Source: Candidatus Bathyarchaeota archaeon
GTDB taxonomy: Archaea > Thermoproteota > Bathyarchaeia > TCS64 > B23
Reading direction: 5' to 3'
Length of the DNA: 49,116 nucleotides
NCBI GenBank assembly: GCA_029259285.1
Contig: JAPDJB010000010.1
Coordinates: 1 to 49,116 of the forward strand
The position numbers and the translations under genes were made by a program. Position 1 is the stretch's first letter, and each line of letters starts with the position of its first letter. Shown piece by piece: positions 48,679 to 49,116 of this stretch. The notes under the pieces are model-generated. The model had not been told where the DNA came from. It did not search any database and saw nothing but the letters and a program-made list of their open reading frames with translations.

Positions 48679-49116
48679 TTAGAACAACCCCCTCTTCTTC
48701 AACTCTTCAATATACGGCGATGGCTTCAGCTCCTCCTTCTCGAAGAACATGAACGGGTTGTTTCTCGGTGTTCTCACCATTCTGACATCTGCCTCTCTGC
48801 CGATGACCTTGAGGAACTCCTTCATTCCCTTTCTCCAGATCAGCTCTCCAACTCTCTCTCTGAACTTTCCTTCCTCGTCCCACCAGTCCCAGATCGCCTC
48901 AAGCATCTCCTTGATCTCGTCGTACGGCTTCTTTATCTCGATGAATGGCACTGCGACCCATCCAATGGTAGCACCCTCAACGAAGGGTGCCTTAGCACCG
49001 ATGAGGATCGTAGCTCCCCTCTCGTCTCCCGGTTTGAGGGCTTTGGGCATCTTGTTTATACAGTGCATACATCTCACACAGTTCTTGTTGTCGATTGTCA
49101 GTTCCTTGCCGTCCCA
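48679..49116 (-). CDS. dsrA: dissimilatory sulfite reductase alpha subunit, C-terminal part
   Basis: The frame is open to the window edge, giving about 145 residues from WDGKELTIDNKNC onward. It includes the ferredoxin-domain ligands CVRCMHC followed by INKMPKAL (the alpha subunit normally carries a Cys-x2-Cys-x2-Cys-x3-Met/Cys-P here), then GATILIGAKAPFVEGATIGWVAVPFIEIKKPYDE and the C-terminal tail ending KRGLF. The siroheme-binding N-terminal two-thirds lies beyond 49116. The gene directly precedes dsrB on the minus strand. Confidence 0.96.
   Translation of the reverse strand, partial: WDGKELTIDNKNCVRCMHCINKMPKALKPGDERGATILIGAKAPFVEGATIGWVAVPFIEIKKPYDEIKEMLEAIWDWWDEEGKFRERVGELIWRKGMKEFLKVIGREADVRMVRTPRNNPFMFFEKEELKPSPYIEELKKRGLF

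Noticed and set aside
1..49116. CRISPR arrays, rRNA genes, insertion sequences
   Set aside because: No regularly spaced direct repeats, rRNA signature or transposase-like protein was found on either strand.

Overview
This 49.1 kb window looks archaeal throughout. Evidence includes both subunits of family D DNA polymerase, an archaeal Sec61-beta, Elf1, PDCD5, geranylgeranylglyceryl phosphate synthase (archaeal ether lipids), an archaeal-type TrpRS, TATA boxes about 26-30 bases before start codons (leaderless transcripts), many GTG and TTG starts, and a tRNA-Pro with encoded CCA. The first ~40 kb is G+C-rich and favours AGG and CTC codons. It fits a PolD-bearing lineage of the TACK/Thermoproteota side (a Caldarchaeales-, Bathyarchaeia- or Korarchaeota-like thermophile), but I cannot place it precisely. 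The last ~9 kb (from about 40.05 kb) has different codon use and the gene content and order of Archaeoglobus around dsrABD. The change falls exactly where a DNA methyltransferase-like gene is cut off. This is either a transferred sulfite-reduction island or a chimeric contig join, and it is the main question the window raises.

Layout. 1-6.4 kb (minus): an information-processing and core block, nadE, elf1, GGGP synthase, polD large subunit, single-stranded DNA-binding protein, sec61-beta and a partial membrane protein. 6.4-9.2 kb: a small unknown gene and an orphan hypF. 9.3-13.6 kb: a membrane-tethered winged-helix protein beside the polD small subunit, a DUF99 protein with its ribbon-helix-helix repressor and operator, a winged-helix protein and PDCD5. 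13.6-25.7 kb: a molybdenum-hydroxylase locus. Two complete three-subunit enzymes of the xanthine dehydrogenase family face each other; one ends in a MocA-like protein, the other in an XdhC-like protein. The second is headed by a Tfx regulator, known from a methanogen to control a molybdenum formylmethanofuran dehydrogenase operon. A small membrane protein, a THEP1-type NTPase and a frameshifted MFS transporter follow.

25.7-26.4 kb is gene-poor. It holds a 137-nt, strongly self-complementary candidate structured RNA with its own TATA box, then tRNA-Pro(CGG). 26.5-31.0 kb is a complete phosphate uptake operon (pstSCAB-phoU). 31.0-38.9 kb carries an FmdE-family protein, an acetyltransferase, nikR, a hairpin leader before trpS, an A/T-rich frameshifted orphan gene, a HIT hydrolase, an aldo-keto reductase, a membrane-anchored methyltransferase and an M42 peptidase. 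38.95-40.04 kb is the A/T-rich truncated methyltransferase-like gene.

40.05-49.1 kb: an Lrp-type regulator, a CooC-type nickel-insertion ATPase, a BtuFCD/FecBCD-type metal-chelate importer (binding protein frameshifted) with an attached SAM methyltransferase, and a NOG1-like GTPase. Convergent to these are ferredoxin, DUF483, dsrD, dsrB and the C-terminal part of dsrA. Three separate frameshifts (MFS, orphan gene, binding protein) suggest either base-calling errors or gene decay and should be checked against reads.
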